DNA of 64,000 bases. Source: Pseudomonas sp. FP2309. GTDB lineage: Bacteria > Pseudomonadota > Gammaproteobacteria > Pseudomonadales > Pseudomonadaceae. The notes beneath the pieces are model-generated. The model did no database searches and had not been told where the DNA came from. It was given only the letters and a program-made list of their open reading frames with translations. The stretch spans positions 5,285,501 through 5,349,500 of the forward strand of contig NZ_CP117439.1 of assembly GCF_030687575.1 (NCBI RefSeq), read 5' to 3'. The position numbers and the translations under genes were made by a program. Positions 63,290 through 64,000 of this stretch are shown in pieces (the stretch's first letter is position 1; every line of letters begins with the position of its first letter).

Positions 63290-64000
63290 GAGCGAAGTAC
63301 CACGCCGCTGTCGTCTTCCCACCAGACGTACACCTGATCACCCCAGGTCGGCCGCTGGCCGCGGCGCTCGGCGTTGGCGACGAAGGACTGCACCAGCTTG
63401 CCGCTTGGCAGTTCCACGTAGAACACCGAGTGGCCGCCCAGGTAGGCGATGTCGTGCACCTTGCCACTGGACCAGTTGTGTTCGCAGGTCGGCATTTCGG
63501 TGGTCACCAGCAGCTTTTCCGGACGAATCGCATAGGTCACCGACTTGTCTTCCACCGAAGTGGGGATGCCGTAGCCTACGTAGATATCGCGGTCCAGGTC
63601 CGGGCACTTGAGCACCGCGTGGCCTTCGGCATCGTCCACCACTTGGGTGTCGAAGATGTTGACGTTGCCGATGAACTCGCACACCAGGCGGCTGGTAGGC
63701 GTTTCGTAGATGTCGATCGGGCTGCCGATCTGGGCGATCCAGCCCAAGTGCATGATCGCAATGCGCTCGGCCATGGTCATGGCCTCTTCCTGGTCGTGGG
63801 TCACCATCACGCAGGTCACGCCCACGCGCTCGATGATCTCCACCAACTCAAGCTGCATCTGCGAGCGCAGCTTTTTGTCGAGGGCGCCCATGGGCTCATC
63901 GAGCAGCAGCAGTTTCGGGCGCTTGGCCAGGGAACGCGCCAGGGCCACACGCTGGCGCTGGCCGCCGGACAACTGGTGCGGCTTGCGCTTGGCGTATTGG
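63286..64000 (-). CDS. spuF: Polyamine ABC transporter ATP-binding protein SpuF, partial (N-terminus beyond window end)
   Basis: The visible 237 residues hold the ABC signature [15 protein letters not shown], Walker [17 protein letters not shown] and the switch His in [18 protein letters not shown], followed by a TOBE domain (AIRPEKLLV). Walker A lies outside the window. The frame stays open to base 64000, so only the edge cuts the gene. In Pseudomonas the binding proteins SpuD and SpuE would lie further upstream. Confidence 0.92.
   Translation of the reverse strand, partial: QYAKRKPHQLSGGQRQRVALARSLAKRPKLLLLDEPMGALDKKLRSQMQLELVEIIERVGVTCVMVTHDQEEAMTMAERIAIMHLGWIAQIGSPIDIYETPTSRLVCEFIGNVNIFDTQVVDDAEGHAVLKCPDLDRDIYVGYGIPTSVEDKSVTYAIRPEKLLVTTEMPTCEHNWSSGKVHDIAYLGGHSVFYVELPSGKLVQSFVANAERRGQRPTWGDQVYVWWEDDSGVVLRS

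Overview
The window is a stretch of a Pseudomonas chromosome, almost certainly of the P. fluorescens group. Three things support this. GC content and codon use are high-GC Pseudomonas throughout. The intergenic spaces hold REP-type palindromes of the 'CGGGGGCAAGCCC' kind. The gene order (ftsXEY, M16 pair, rsmD, lao genes, coaD, fdx, mutM, ilvD, tcyP, folA, thyA, lgt, rppH-ptsP, ilvA, rpiA, D2HG dehydrogenase, serA, acylase, spuHGF) follows, from memory, the known P. aeruginosa order from ftsX (about PA0375) down to spuF (PA0302). No rRNA, tRNA, CRISPR array, integrase or complete insertion sequence was seen. Most of the window is core chromosome.

Layout. 1-6.6 kb: cell division and protein targeting (ftsX, ftsE, ftsY), divergent from two M16 peptidase genes and rsmD. 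6.7-8.5 kb: YheT-like hydrolase and an SseA-like sulfurtransferase. 8.5-13 kb: laoR/laoCBA long-chain alcohol oxidation locus, with a clear operator dyad in the divergent promoter. 13-18.6 kb: coaD, ferredoxin, mutM, HDOD protein, rlmI, MFS exporter and a possible 31-residue membrane microprotein. 18.9-23.6 kb: ilvD, phosphorylcholine phosphatase, cystine transporter. 23.6-25.7 kb: the most accessory-looking segment, a PAAR/S-type pyocin/nuclease effector broken by a one-base frameshift but followed by an intact putative immunity gene; a REPIN lies on one side. 25.7-29 kb: folA and a DUF2868 membrane protein/DUF3482 GTPase pair. 29-35.6 kb: aminophosphonate locus (PhnZ-like HD oxygenase, FAD oxidoreductase, three-gene 2-aminoethylphosphonate-type ABC transporter, LysR regulator). 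35.7-38.4 kb: cadA/cadR metal efflux with a MerR-type operator. 38.5-48.4 kb: thyA, lgt, TauE/SafE permease, NRDE protein, ptsP, rppH, HAD phosphatase, DUF2269, ilvA, rpiA. 48.4-54.2 kb: two SdiA-regulated-like paralogues, FAH-family protein, D-2-hydroxyglutarate dehydrogenase divergent from serA. 54.2-58.9 kb: small periplasmic and enzyme genes, including an amino-acid-binding-like protein that lacks its second lobe. 59-64 kb: HacB-like acylase and the spuFGH end of a polyamine ABC transporter.

How genes work together. SerA reduces 2-oxoglutarate to D-2-hydroxyglutarate while oxidising 3-phosphoglycerate, and the divergent dehydrogenase returns it. LaoA, LaoB and LaoC convert long-chain alcohols to acids under LaoR. 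The AEP transporter would feed the HD oxygenase and the FAD enzyme. RppH and PtsP form an operon.

The most interesting items are the frameshifted effector with live immunity, the aminophosphonate locus without a visible PhnY, the single-lobe binding protein, the CadR metal-loop variant, and an 18-bp intergenic tandem repeat present at different copy numbers. No wholly new multigene system could be proven from sequence alone.
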